Positions 33,471 through 41,306 of a DNA stretch of 64,000 bases are shown in pieces (the first letter of the stretch is position 1; each line of letters begins with the position of its first letter). The position numbers and the translations under genes are program-made. A model generated the notes under the pieces. That model did not search any database. It saw nothing but the letters and a program-made list of their open reading frames with translations, and was not told the DNA's origin. Origin of the DNA: SHVO01 sp050246995 (lineage in GTDB: Bacteria > Pseudomonadota > Alphaproteobacteria > Rhodospirillales > Rhodospirillaceae); the NCBI GenBank assembly GCA_050246995.1, contig JBFWVA010000015.1, positions 16,466 through 80,465 on the forward strand, written 5' to 3'.

Positions 33471-33932
33471 TCAGATTGTGCTGGGCACATAAACTTCCAC
33501 GTGCCGGCCGGGGTTTGGAGGGAAAACGATTCGCCGCGCTTTCAGGATAGCGGCTTCGAACTTCATGGGGTCGACCGGCTTCACTATGAATCCGTTTGCA
33601 TCAAGGGAGGCGGCCGTCTGGATGAGCCCAACCTGCGGGAAAGCGGTCGTCAGGACGAAAGTGGAATTCAGCCGCATGCCTTTGATGTCGCCGATTCTGA
33701 GCGCCTTGAGAAGTTGGAGGCCGTTGCCGCCGGGCATTCGGATGTCGGAAAGGATTAAGTCTACCGGGCGGCCAAGAAGATTAAGCAGGTTAAGCGCTTC
33801 AGAACCGCTTGCCGCGGAGAGCACTTCCTTTGCGCCGACACCCTTGAGGTTCGCAACCAGATTATTTCGGTGTTCTTCGCTGTCTTCGACAACAAGACAA
33901 ACGATTTTTAAGAGCACGTCTTCAATTCGCAT
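33471..33932 (-). CDS. Single-domain response regulator, paired with DUF2336 protein
   Basis: A 153-residue receiver domain. Acidic residues are Glu16-Asp17, the phospho-acceptor is Asp63 in LSDIRMPGGNG, the Thr switch residue is at about 95-96, and Lys118 sits in NGFIVKPVDP. There is no output domain. It shares the LDxNGxxVKPV end with the regulator at 1880-2371, suggesting the two belong to one subfamily. No cognate histidine kinase lies adjacent. It precedes the DUF2336 gene by a few bases. Confidence 0.9.
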   Translation of the reverse strand: MRIEDVLLKIVCLVVEDSEEHRNNLVANLKGVGAKEVLSAASGSEALNLLNLLGRPVDLILSDIRMPGGNGLQLLKALRIGDIKGMRLNSTFVLTTAFPQVGLIQTAASLDANGFIVKPVDPMKFEAAILKARRIVFPPNPGRHVEVYVPSTI

Positions 33933-34155
33933 GGGCTCGTAGAGCGTTCTGTGCTGATACCCGGAGTAATGGACGACTCAGGGCGGAGTTTGAAATCTAG
34001 CCGCGGCACGGCGCGGGAGCCAATGCTTCCGGCGAGGTCGTATCGTTACGAAATCATGAATTCTTTAAAGCAGCGCAGAAGCTAGGGAAATGCAACTCAG
34101 GCGCTGGTTTCGCTCCAGGCGCGCAAGGCCGCACCACACCATTCGTCAGACGGAT

Positions 34156-34890
34156 CTAGATCAGGCCTTCGCTCCTGAATGAGACGTGCCCGCCACGGCT
34201 GACGATCACATGGTCATGCAGGGTAATGCTGACGGCCGCCGCCGCGTCTTTGATTTTACGCGTCATCTCGATATCCGCGCGTGACGGCCTCGGATCGCCG
34301 CTTGGGTGATTATGCACCATGATAAAAGCGCTGGCGTTGAGTTCGAGCGCGCGCTTGATCACTTCGCGCGGGTAGACCGGCGTATGATCGACGGTGCCGC
34401 GTTGCTGCGCCTCATCGGCGATCACCTTGTTCTTGCGGTCGAGGTAGATCAACCGGAATTGTTCTGTGTCGTCGTGTGCCATGCGCGACTTGCAGTAGTC
34501 GAGAAGGTCATTCCAGGATGAGATGACGTCTGCATTGCGCACGCGGGTTTGGAGCGCGAGCTGAATGGACGCCTGGACGGCTTTCAACATAAGAGCGGCG
34601 GTGTCGCCTATGCCGTTTACCTCTTTAAGGGCCTCAGGGCTTGCGGCGAGCACTTCGTCGAAGCTGCCGAATTTCGCCAGCAAAGCTTTGGCGATCGGCT
34701 TGGTGTCGCGGCGCAAAATCACGCCGAAGAGCAGTAGCTCGAGGACTTCGTAGTCGGGAAGATTCTCGGCGCCGGCGTTCAAGAACCGTTCGCGCAACCG
34801 GTCGCGGTGACCGTGATAGTGGGGCGCCTCGGTTTCGGGCTGAACGGGAAGCAGGCCGGAGGACACGTCTTCCATCCCCCCTTTGCCCAT
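34156..34890 (-). CDS. radC: RadC family JAMM/MPN-fold protein
   Basis: A 244-residue protein with an N-terminal helix-hairpin-helix-like part (about 30-115) and a JAMM metal site: His193-x-His195 in HNHPSGDP and Asp206 in RPSRAD. The family was historically linked to DNA repair, but its enzymatic role is unproven. Genomic context in alphaproteobacteria is usually next to map. Here about 5 kb of other genes separate them. The start at 34890 is GC-rich but fits the family. Confidence 0.93.
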   Translation of the reverse strand: MGKGGMEDVSSGLLPVQPETEAPHYHGHRDRLRERFLNAGAENLPDYEVLELLLFGVILRRDTKPIAKALLAKFGSFDEVLAASPEALKEVNGIGDTAALMLKAVQASIQLALQTRVRNADVISSWNDLLDYCKSRMAHDDTEQFRLIYLDRKNKVIADEAQQRGTVDHTPVYPREVIKRALELNASAFIMVHNHPSGDPRPSRADIEMTRKIKDAAAAVSITLHDHVIVSRGGHVSFRSEGLI

Positions 34891-35056
34891 GTGTTGCTCC
34901 CCCTCGTTTGCAGGGCTCAGCGTAACATCATTGCCGGAGGCAATTGAAGCCGCAACGCCGGTGGCGCGAAAGAAACGCGGTGATTCGAAGCGTTAGAGGA
35001 TGACGGCTGTGACCCGCGCGGGCAGCGTACGCCGCCAGGTGATCACCACTGCCATG

Positions 35057-35644
35057 TCAGCACGCGTCCAGGGTCGCAAGCTGCGGCCGCGTGGCCTCAT
35101 TCCGGCGCAGATCGTAATCGGAAACCAGGAGCACGAACCGGCCTGTTTCCGACGTTAAAAGAAACGTCGAGGCGGGCAGGGCGCCCTCGGTCACCGGTCC
35201 CGTGGAGCAGAATTCCCGCGTCTCAATGCCAAGGCCCAGGCTTGCGCGCCTGCCGTCCGCTTGGGCCTTCAGCACATCACGGCGAAGCGCGTTGAAACGC
35301 GCGGTGTCGGACGCGGCCAACCGGTAGACATGCACCGCCATGCCGGGACGCGCGGCGGTCTCCAGGCCGGGCCGCGGCTCCCCGCTGTCATCCGGCGTCA
35401 GTCGGAACGGTGTCTTGGTTTGCACTCCTTGCACCGTGAGCACCGCGTCCATCACCACGCCCTGCGGGCGGGGGCGTATCGCCTCCGGCATGCGAAGCGC
35501 GACGCGCAACACCTCCATATCCGTCGTCATGAAATCGATGCGTGCGAGATCGGGCAGGGAGCTCAGTGGGATCGACGCGCAGGCGGACAGCACGAGCGCC
35601 ACGCAGAATAGGAGAACACGCGCGATGGTTAACTTTACGGCCAT
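35057..35644 (-). CDS. Lipoprotein of unknown function
   Basis: A 195-residue protein whose lipobox LSAC places the lipidated Cys at residue 22. The mature part begins with ASIPLSSLPDLARID. The rest is soluble and beta-rich, without a recognised family. The start at 35644 is chosen because the longer frame overlaps the HTH gene. It follows the HTH regulator stop by 7 bases on the same strand and belongs to the DUF2975, HTH, lipoprotein operon. It may sense or build something at the envelope that the regulator controls (inference). Confidence 0.75.
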   Translation of the reverse strand: MAVKLTIARVLLFCVALVLSACASIPLSSLPDLARIDFMTTDMEVLRVALRMPEAIRPRPQGVVMDAVLTVQGVQTKTPFRLTPDDSGEPRPGLETAARPGMAVHVYRLAASDTARFNALRRDVLKAQADGRRASLGLGIETREFCSTGPVTEGALPASTFLLTSETGRFVLLVSDYDLRRNEATRPQLATLDAC

Positions 35645-35651
35645 TGTGGAC

Positions 35652-35876
35652 TTATCCCTCCGCTGTGTCCGCGTCGGGTTCGTACCGCAGCAGATCGCCA
35701 GGTTGGCAATTGAGCAGTTCGCACAGCGCAGACAAGGTGTCGAACCGCAGGCCGCGCACATGCCCGCGCCTGAATAGCGACAGGTTGGCTTCGGTGATGC
35801 CGATTTTCTGGGCCAACTCGCGCGCGCGCATGCCGCGCTGGGCCAACACGACATCGAGGGTCACGAGGATGGCCAC
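35652..35876 (-). CDS. Small XRE/YozG-type helix-turn-helix regulator
   Basis: A 74-residue single-domain regulator with the helix-turn-helix RARELAQKIGITEANLSLFR and the DTLSALCELLNCQPGDLLRY pattern of the YozG-like group. The start is GTG overlapping the DUF2975 stop by one base (TAGTG), so it is translationally coupled. Regulators of this group often accompany DUF2975 membrane proteins. It probably binds the tandem 17-bp dyads 23-60 bases upstream of the operon start and autoregulates it (inference). Confidence 0.88.
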   Translation of the reverse strand: MAILVTLDVVLAQRGMRARELAQKIGITEANLSLFRRGHVRGLRFDTLSALCELLNCQPGDLLRYEPDADTAEG

Positions 35877-36418
35877 TAGAAGAACCCTGCGTTCTCTTCG
35901 GCGATGCGCGCAGCCTCTTCCATCACATGCGCGATGACGATGAGCATGAAGCCGATCAGCAGCAGCACCAGGTCGTTGCTGGACACCGACAGCGTCAAGC
36001 TCCGCGCACCCGGTGGAAGGCCGATCGACAGCGCGGCCGAAAGGAGCACGCCGCCGACGGCCGTGTGCAGGGAGGACAGCAGCACTGCCATCGCGCATCG
36101 CCGCAGATGCTTTGCGGCGTCGCGTGTGAAGACCTTGCCGGCGGCGTAGTTCTCGAACAGGCGTGTCAGTTCCCAGAACCCCCAGATCGAGGGCAGGCTG
36201 GCGACGGTCAGCGCGCCGATGGCGGCGGCTTGCGCGGCGGGCGGCAGGTCCCGCACCGGCATGTTGGCCGCCGCGATGCTCGGATGATTCATCAGGTACT
36301 CCGGCATCAACAGCACATAGGCAGCGATCAGCGGCACAATGCCCCAAGTAAGCACCCGCAGCGCCAGCGCCACATGCCGGCTAAGGTCCTTCAACCGCTC
36401 CATGGACGGCGAAACCAT
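35876..36418 (-). CDS. DUF2975 family membrane protein
   Basis: A 180-residue inner-membrane protein with four hydrophobic segments: about 15-38, 62-82, 110-135 and 145-170. This is the DUF2975 layout (LTWGIVPLIAAYVLLM, then a helix near DLVLLLIGFMLIVIAHVMEEAARIAEEN). The function of the family is unknown. It is commonly encoded with a YozG-type HTH regulator, as here. It starts the three-gene operon. GAAGGGG lies about 8 bases before the ATG, and the tandem operator-like dyads are just upstream. Confidence 0.85.
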   Translation of the reverse strand: MVSPSMERLKDLSRHVALALRVLTWGIVPLIAAYVLLMPEYLMNHPSIAAANMPVRDLPPAAQAAAIGALTVASLPSIWGFWELTRLFENYAAGKVFTRDAAKHLRRCAMAVLLSSLHTAVGGVLLSAALSIGLPPGARSLTLSVSSNDLVLLLIGFMLIVIAHVMEEAARIAEENAGFF

Positions 36419-36440
36419 GTCCCGTTACCCCTTCAAAAAT

Positions 36441-36478
36441 TTTCTGTAAAACAGAAAGTACTTTCTTTATAACAGAAA
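36441..36478 (-). promoter_or_regulatory. Tandem 17-bp operator-like dyads upstream of the DUF2975/HTH operon
   Basis: Two dyads, TTTCTGTAAAACAGAAA (36441-36457) and TTTCTTTATAACAGAAA (36462-36478), are separated by GTAC. Centre-to-centre distance is 21 bp, two helical turns, so proteins would bind the same face. A 14-bp perfect palindrome AGAAAGTACTTTCT (36453-36466) bridges them. Confidence 0.7.
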
Positions 36479-36512
36479 AGTAAATGCGGTCCAGGCAAGG
36501 GGAATAAAACAT

Positions 36513-36713
36513 ATGGAAACGGCGGAAATAGAGAAAGTGCCGCGGCGCCGGCGGCCTCTCACTCAGGCGGTCGCGCTTGTGCTCCTCGCGGCCTTTCTTT
36601 CAAACTGCTCGGCCGGCACGGTCATGAACAGCGTCCTGGCCGGCACAAAAAACTGGTGCCGTCACGACAATAATGTCTGCCACGTGGACGACCGCTCCCC
36701 GCGATACCGCTGA
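36513..36713 (+). CDS. Small lipoprotein-like or membrane peptide
   Basis: A 66-residue protein with a basic N-terminus, one hydrophobic segment (about 18-30) and a possible lipobox ending in Cys32 (FLSNC). The remainder has two more cysteines (CRHDNNVC). A GGGG-type ribosome site precedes the start. It is unrecognised and divergent from the DUF2975 operon across the operator region, so it could share that control. Confidence 0.6.
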   Translation: METAEIEKVPRRRRPLTQAVALVLLAAFLSNCSAGTVMNSVLAGTKNWCRHDNNVCHVDDRSPRYR

Positions 36714-36799
36714 CCGCGGGATGCCAACCGCGCTGCGCAGCCGCGGCGGTTCTAATTCCATGGCAAAGTCGCGTCGCCGCGAAGAAGGTCTCAAAGAAT

Positions 36800-37048
36800 T
36801 TGCTGCGAGCAGCCAGCCGCAAGATCGGCAAAGCTGAAACTGCGTCGCGGCCGGCACGCAAAGCTGCCGCGAAAGCCGTGACAAAGGCGGCGCGCCGTGC
36901 GCTTAAGGAAGCCGCCGCCCGTGCTCCGGTCATCAAAAAAACCGTACGCCGCGCGATCCCCAAGGTCGCGGCTCAAGCGGGCGACGCGCTGACGACGGCG
37001 AAAGACATCGTTGTGAAGGCCCTCAAGAAAAAAGCTTTCCGCCGCTAG
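36800..37048 (+). CDS. Histone H1-like Lys/Ala-rich nucleoid protein
   Basis: An 82-residue basic peptide made of Ala, Lys and Arg repeats (ARKAAAKAVTKAARRALKEA), resembling the C-terminal tail of H1-like and AlgP-type proteins, so probable DNA binding. No ATG lies in frame near the start, and 36800 is TTG. An ATG 40 bases upstream (36760, MAKS) is in another frame, and removing or adding one base in GTCGCGTCGCCGCG would make MAKSVAAKKVSKNLLR continuous. A frameshift or sequencing error at the N-terminus is therefore likely. Confidence 0.55.
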   Translation: MLRAASRKIGKAETASRPARKAAAKAVTKAARRALKEAAARAPVIKKTVRRAIPKVAAQAGDALTTAKDIVVKALKKKAFRR

Positions 37049-37082
37049 CCGGAGAGTAAAGCACGCAGATGGATCGGATATA

Positions 37083-37119
37083 CGGTGGGTCAATAGGGTC
37101 ACACCCTATTGACCCACCG
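37083..37119. repeat. Perfect 17-bp inverted repeat
   Basis: The arms CGGTGGGTCAATAGGGT and their exact complement (37103-37119) enclose a 3-base loop, CAC. There is no T-run on either side. It may be a structured transcript end after the H1-like gene, or a repeat element. It lies 93 bases before the lipoprotein amidase. Confidence 0.75.
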
Positions 37120-37212
37120 AAAGTGCGCCTCTCACGTGAATGCGGCCTTTTATGACCGTGTCGGCCGGGCGTTCGATCTTGGCCTGCGCTTCAAGATGTA
37201 GGGGAAGTAAAC

Positions 37213-38796
37213 ATGTATCAACGCTCCATAATCCGCGCGGCTCTTCTGTCATCGCTCGCGCTTGCGAGCTGCTCGAAGGATGCCCCGGAAAAACCCTACG
37301 CCGTTGAGGAAGTCTCGCTGGCCCAAGTCTCGGCTGATCTTGCGGCCAAGGCGACGACCTCGGCAGCCGTCACGAAGGCCTATATCGACCGCATCAACAC
37401 CTATAACGCGCCGCTCAATGCGGTGATTATTGTCGCGCCGGATGCGATGGAACAGGCGACCGCGTCGGATAAGCGCCGTGCCGAAGGAAAAGCGCTGGGT
37501 CCGCTCGACGGCGTGCCGATCCTGGTAAAGGACAATATCGATGCGGCCGGCATGCCGACGACGACGGGCTCATTTGCCTTGGCGGAAAATCTGCCCGCGC
37601 ACGATTCGGAGGCGGTGCGGCGCTTGAGAGCGGCGGGCGCTGTCATTCTCGGTAAGACTAATCTCTCGCAGTTCGCCGGCTATCGTACGACGGGCACCTT
37701 CTCGGGCAGCTCCGTCGGGGGAACAGCGCATAACCCCTATGACCTTACGAAATCGGCGGCCGGCTCAAGCTCGGGCTCAGGTATCGCCATGGCCACCAGC
37801 ATGGCGGCGGGGGCGCTCGGCAGCGACACCGCAGGCTCCATTACGGGGCCGTCCAACGTGAATGGCGTCGTGGGTTTGCGCCCGACGACCGGCCTGGTGT
37901 CGCGGCGCGGTGTGATCCCCAACACCGAACTTCAAGATACCACCGGTCCGATGGCGCGTTCGGTGAGCGACGTCGCGGCGCTGTTGACGGTAATGGCGGG
38001 CACCGATCCCGCCGATCCGCGCTCGAAGGATGCGGATGCGCACAAGGCCGATTATGTTCAAGCTCTCGACAAGGGAGCTCTGAAGGGTGCGCGCATCGGA
38101 GTGCTGCGCGGTCTGCGCGGATACAGCGAGATCATTGTGCCGACCTTCGATGCGGCCCTCGAAGTACTGAAGGCGCAAGGCGCCGAACTCGTGGAGATCC
38201 CCGAAGGCGCGCTTGAGGATCTGACGCCGGAAGCATTGACCGCGGAAGCCTGGAATTTCAAACACGACATCGGGGCTTATCTTTCCTCTGCGCCGCAGGC
38301 GGTGAAGGTGCGGACCGTGGAAGACCTGCTGGCGTTCCACACAGCCGACCCGCGCGAGTCGAAAATCGGCGTTCAGTACTGGGAAGAAGCGGCGGCGGCG
38401 CAGGGCGGATTCGAGAATCCGGAACGTGTAAAGCTCGTCGAATATATTCAGCGCAAGGCTGGCCCTGAGGGCATGAACGCGCTGCTCGCGCAGCATAAAT
38501 TAAGCGCGCTTGTGGCGCCGGCCGGCGGACCTGCGGACGTCATCCCGGAAGACGGCATCGTAAGACCCTGTCAACGCGAAAAAGGGGCGGCGTCGCTCAC
38601 GTGGCACGCGGCGATTGGTGGTTATCCCGTGCTAACCGTGCCGATGGGCGCCATTGATGGTATGCCGGTTGCGTTGTCGTTCATCGGCGCGCCGTGGAAT
38701 GACAAAGCCGTTCTGTCCTATGGCTATGCGTACGAACAGACCGGTTACAAACGCGTGCCGCCCGAAGCTTATAAGCAAGCCGTAAAACCCAACTAG
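37213..38796 (+). CDS. Lipoprotein amidase (amidase signature family)
   Basis: A 527-residue amidase with a lipobox LASC (Cys20). The catalytic Lys is in ILVKDNIDA, the cis-Ser in AAGSSSGSG and the nucleophilic Ser in SDTAGSITGPS, which gives a complete Ser-Ser-Lys triad. Lipidation places it at the envelope, with the active domain probably facing the periplasm. The start follows GGGGAAG. It is a homologue of the Sec-secreted amidase at 17089, sharing the family layout but with distinct substrate-pocket regions. The substrate is unknown. Confidence 0.9.
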   Translation: MYQRSIIRAALLSSLALASCSKDAPEKPYAVEEVSLAQVSADLAAKATTSAAVTKAYIDRINTYNAPLNAVIIVAPDAMEQATASDKRRAEGKALGPLDGVPILVKDNIDAAGMPTTTGSFALAENLPAHDSEAVRRLRAAGAVILGKTNLSQFAGYRTTGTFSGSSVGGTAHNPYDLTKSAAGSSSGSGIAMATSMAAGALGSDTAGSITGPSNVNGVVGLRPTTGLVSRRGVIPNTELQDTTGPMARSVSDVAALLTVMAGTDPADPRSKDADAHKADYVQALDKGALKGARIGVLRGLRGYSEIIVPTFDAALEVLKAQGAELVEIPEGALEDLTPEALTAEAWNFKHDIGAYLSSAPQAVKVRTVEDLLAFHTADPRESKIGVQYWEEAAAAQGGFENPERVKLVEYIQRKAGPEGMNALLAQHKLSALVAPAGGPADVIPEDGIVRPCQREKGAASLTWHAAIGGYPVLTVPMGAIDGMPVALSFIGAPWNDKAVLSYGYAYEQTGYKRVPPEAYKQAVKPN

Positions 38797-38828
38797 AGCC
38801 GGCGCATTCCCGTCTGTAAGCTGCCCGT

Positions 38829-39662
38829 ATGCGCCAACGGAAATTTGGACATACGGGCCGCGAGACCTCGGTCGTCGGGCAAGGCACCTGGCAGATCGAT
38901 CATGGCGATCGTGCAGCCGCGGTCGCGGCCTTGCGCCGCGGGCTCGACGCCGGGATGACGCACGTCGACACCGCCGAGATGTATGGCGACGCCGAACTCA
39001 TCATCGCCGAAGCCCTCAAGGGGCGTCGCGATGATGTCTTCCTCGTCTCGAAAGTTCTTCCGAGCAATGCGTCGCGCGCAGGTGTCATCAGCGCCTGTGA
39101 ACGATCCTTAAAGCGCCTCGCGACCGATAGGCTTGAATGTTACCTCCTGCACTGGCGTGGGCGGTTTCCACTTGAGGAGACGATCGCCGGTTTCGAGGAG
39201 TTGGTGCGGAACGGGAAAATCCTGTCCTGGGGCGTCAGCAATTTTGACGAAGAGGACCTGGAAGAGGCGCTGGCGATTTCCGGGCCGGGGCGGATCACCT
39301 GCAATCAAGTGCTCTATCACTTGGAAGAACGCGCCATTGAACACGCGGTGCTGCCCTGGTGCGAGAAACACGGTGTTGCGCTGGTGGGCTATAGCCCCTT
39401 CGGCAGTGGCTCGTTCCCGGAAAGGAGTTCGCCCGGCGGGCAGGTGTTAGCGAAGGTTGCGGCCAAGCACAATGCGACGCCGCGCCAGATCGCGCTCGCC
39501 TGGCTTGCGCGCCGTACCTTCGCTATTCCCAAGACCTCTTCGCCCACGCATGCAGTGGAGAACGCCGCAGCGGGTGATTTCGTACTCACATCTGAAGAGA
39601 TTGCGCAGATCGATGCCGCGTTTCCGCGCGGCCGAAAGCCGAACGGCTTGCCAATGATCTAG
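38829..39662 (+). CDS. Aldo/keto reductase
   Basis: A 277-residue TIM-barrel oxidoreductase with the catalytic tetrad Asp47, Tyr52, Lys75 and His108 (THVDTAEMYG, FLVSK, CYLLHW). The NADPH-binding end is FAIPKTSSPTHAVENA. It reduces carbonyls, with substrate unknown. The ribosome site is weak. It runs convergently into the map gene, overlapping by four bases at the ends. Confidence 0.92.
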   Translation: MRQRKFGHTGRETSVVGQGTWQIDHGDRAAAVAALRRGLDAGMTHVDTAEMYGDAELIIAEALKGRRDDVFLVSKVLPSNASRAGVISACERSLKRLATDRLECYLLHWRGRFPLEETIAGFEELVRNGKILSWGVSNFDEEDLEEALAISGPGRITCNQVLYHLEERAIEHAVLPWCEKHGVALVGYSPFGSGSFPERSSPGGQVLAKVAAKHNATPRQIALAWLARRTFAIPKTSSPTHAVENAAAGDFVLTSEEIAQIDAAFPRGRKPNGLPMI

Positions 39663-40453
39663 GCGTAAGGCGGCGTATTCCAGCCGTTGGGCGAGAGCGT
39701 GAAGATCTCGACGCCCGTTTCCGTCACCGCAACCGTGTGCTCGAACTGCGCGGAGAGAGACCCGTCGCGGGTGATGGCCGTCCAGCCATCGGCGAGGATG
39801 CGCGCTTCGGCTCCGCCGATGTTGAGCATGGGTTCGATGGTGAAGAACATGCCGGGTTCGAGACGCAAGTCCGTGCCCGGAGCGCCGTAGTGAAGCACTT
39901 GCGGCACGGTGTGCATGGTGCGGCCGATCCCGTGGCCCGCAAAGTCGCGTACGATGGAATAGCCGCGCGCCTCGGCAAAAGACTGGATGGCGTGGCCGAC
40001 ATCGCCGAGCGTGGCGCCGGGCTTCACCGCGCGGACACCGCGCATCATGGCCTCGTGCGTCGCCTTGACGAGATCGCGCGCAAGGCGGCTGACGTTGCCT
40101 ACAAAAAACATACGGCTGGAATCGCCGAACCACCCGTCAACGATCGGCGTGACGTCGATGTTGATGATGTCGCCGTCTTTCAGCACCAGGTCGCCCGGCA
40201 CCCCGTGGCAGATCACATGGTTGACGGACGTGCAGATGGACTTGGGATAGCCGTGGAAACCCAGCGGGCCCGGGATTGCGCCGTGCGCGAGGTGATAGTC
40301 GTGGCACAGGCGGTCGATCTCACCGGTGGTGATGCCGGGTTTCACGAACGGCGTGATGTAGTCCAACATCTCGGCGGTGAAACGCCCGGCCTTGCGCATG
40401 GAAGCAAAAGCATCGGCGCCGTGAATAACGGGCTGTTGCGGCTTCTTAAGCAT
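39659..40453 (-). CDS. map: Methionine aminopeptidase, second of a tandem pair
   Basis: A 264-residue type I methionine aminopeptidase. Predicted metal ligands are Asp100, Asp111, His174, Glu207 and Glu238, and the catalytic His83 sits in VICHGVPGD. It removes the initiator methionine from nascent proteins. Its ATG directly follows the stop of the upstream map copy (TAAATG), so translation is coupled. It is closely similar to the neighbour throughout and differs most at the N-terminus. Confidence 0.95.
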   Translation of the reverse strand: MLKKPQQPVIHGADAFASMRKAGRFTAEMLDYITPFVKPGITTGEIDRLCHDYHLAHGAIPGPLGFHGYPKSICTSVNHVICHGVPGDLVLKDGDIINIDVTPIVDGWFGDSSRMFFVGNVSRLARDLVKATHEAMMRGVRAVKPGATLGDVGHAIQSFAEARGYSIVRDFAGHGIGRTMHTVPQVLHYGAPGTDLRLEPGMFFTIEPMLNIGGAEARILADGWTAITRDGSLSAQFEHTVAVTETGVEIFTLSPNGWNTPPYA

Positions 40454-41263
40454 TTAGGCCGCGTAAGGCGGGCAGGTGTAGCCCTTGGGCGAGAGCGTGA
40501 AGATTTCGACGCCGGTTTCAGTGACGCCGATCATATGCTCGAACTGCGCCGACAGCGACTTGTCGCGCGTGACGGCGGTCCAGCCGTCATCGAGGATCTT
40601 GGTATCGTACTTGCCCGCATTGATCATGGGCTCGACGGTGAACACCATCCCAGGTTCCAGGACCATGCCAGTGCCCGGGTCGCCGAAGTGCATCACATTT
40701 GGCGCCTGGTGGAACACGCGGCCGATGCCGTGGCCGCAAAAATCGCGTACGACCGAGAAGCGGTGCGATTCCGCGTAAGATTGAATAGCGTGCCCGACGT
40801 CACCGAGAGTCGCGCCCGGCTTGATGGCCTGGATGCCGCGCATCATCGCCTCGTATGTCACTTCCACGAGACGGCGCGCTTTGATTTTCACATCGCCGAC
40901 ATAAAACATGCGGCTGGAATCGCCGAACCAACCGTCGAGGATGGGCGAGACATCGATGTTCACGATGTCGCCGTCGCGCAAAACCTTGTCGCCCGGAATC
41001 CCGTGGCAGACCACGTGGTTGATCGAGGTGCAGACTGACTTCGGATAGCCGCGATAGTTCAAGGGGCCCGGGATGGCGCCGTGCTTCACGTGGAAGTCGT
41101 GGCACAGGGCGTTGATCTCGTCCGTCGTGATGCCTGGCTTCACATAGTCGGTGATGTAGTCGAGCAATTCGGCCGTGAGGCGTCCCGAACGGCGCAGAGC
41201 CGCAAAAGCCTCCGGACCGTGAATTTCAACATCCTTGGGACGTCTGATCGCTGCTTCTCTCAT
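40454..41263 (-). CDS. map: Methionine aminopeptidase, first of a tandem pair
   Basis: A 269-residue type I methionine aminopeptidase with ligands Asp104, Asp115, His178, Glu211 and Glu242 and catalytic His87. All metal-binding residues are intact, so both tandem copies look active. The ATG at 41263 is used, and GTG 41281 would add six residues. It lies 43 bases downstream of sfsA on the same strand, a common alphaproteobacterial order. Confidence 0.95.
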   Translation of the reverse strand: MREAAIRRPKDVEIHGPEAFAALRRSGRLTAELLDYITDYVKPGITTDEINALCHDFHVKHGAIPGPLNYRGYPKSVCTSINHVVCHGIPGDKVLRDGDIVNIDVSPILDGWFGDSSRMFYVGDVKIKARRLVEVTYEAMMRGIQAIKPGATLGDVGHAIQSYAESHRFSVVRDFCGHGIGRVFHQAPNVMHFGDPGTGMVLEPGMVFTVEPMINAGKYDTKILDDGWTAVTRDKSLSAQFEHMIGVTETGVEIFTLSPKGYTCPPYAA

Positions 41264-41306
41264 GGCACTTTCTAACTGCACGCGTCGAATGACCTTATCT
41301 ATGGCG

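Noticed and set aside
37083..37119. Terminator after the H1-like gene
   Set aside because: The perfect hairpin has no T-run in either direction, so it is listed as a repeat instead.
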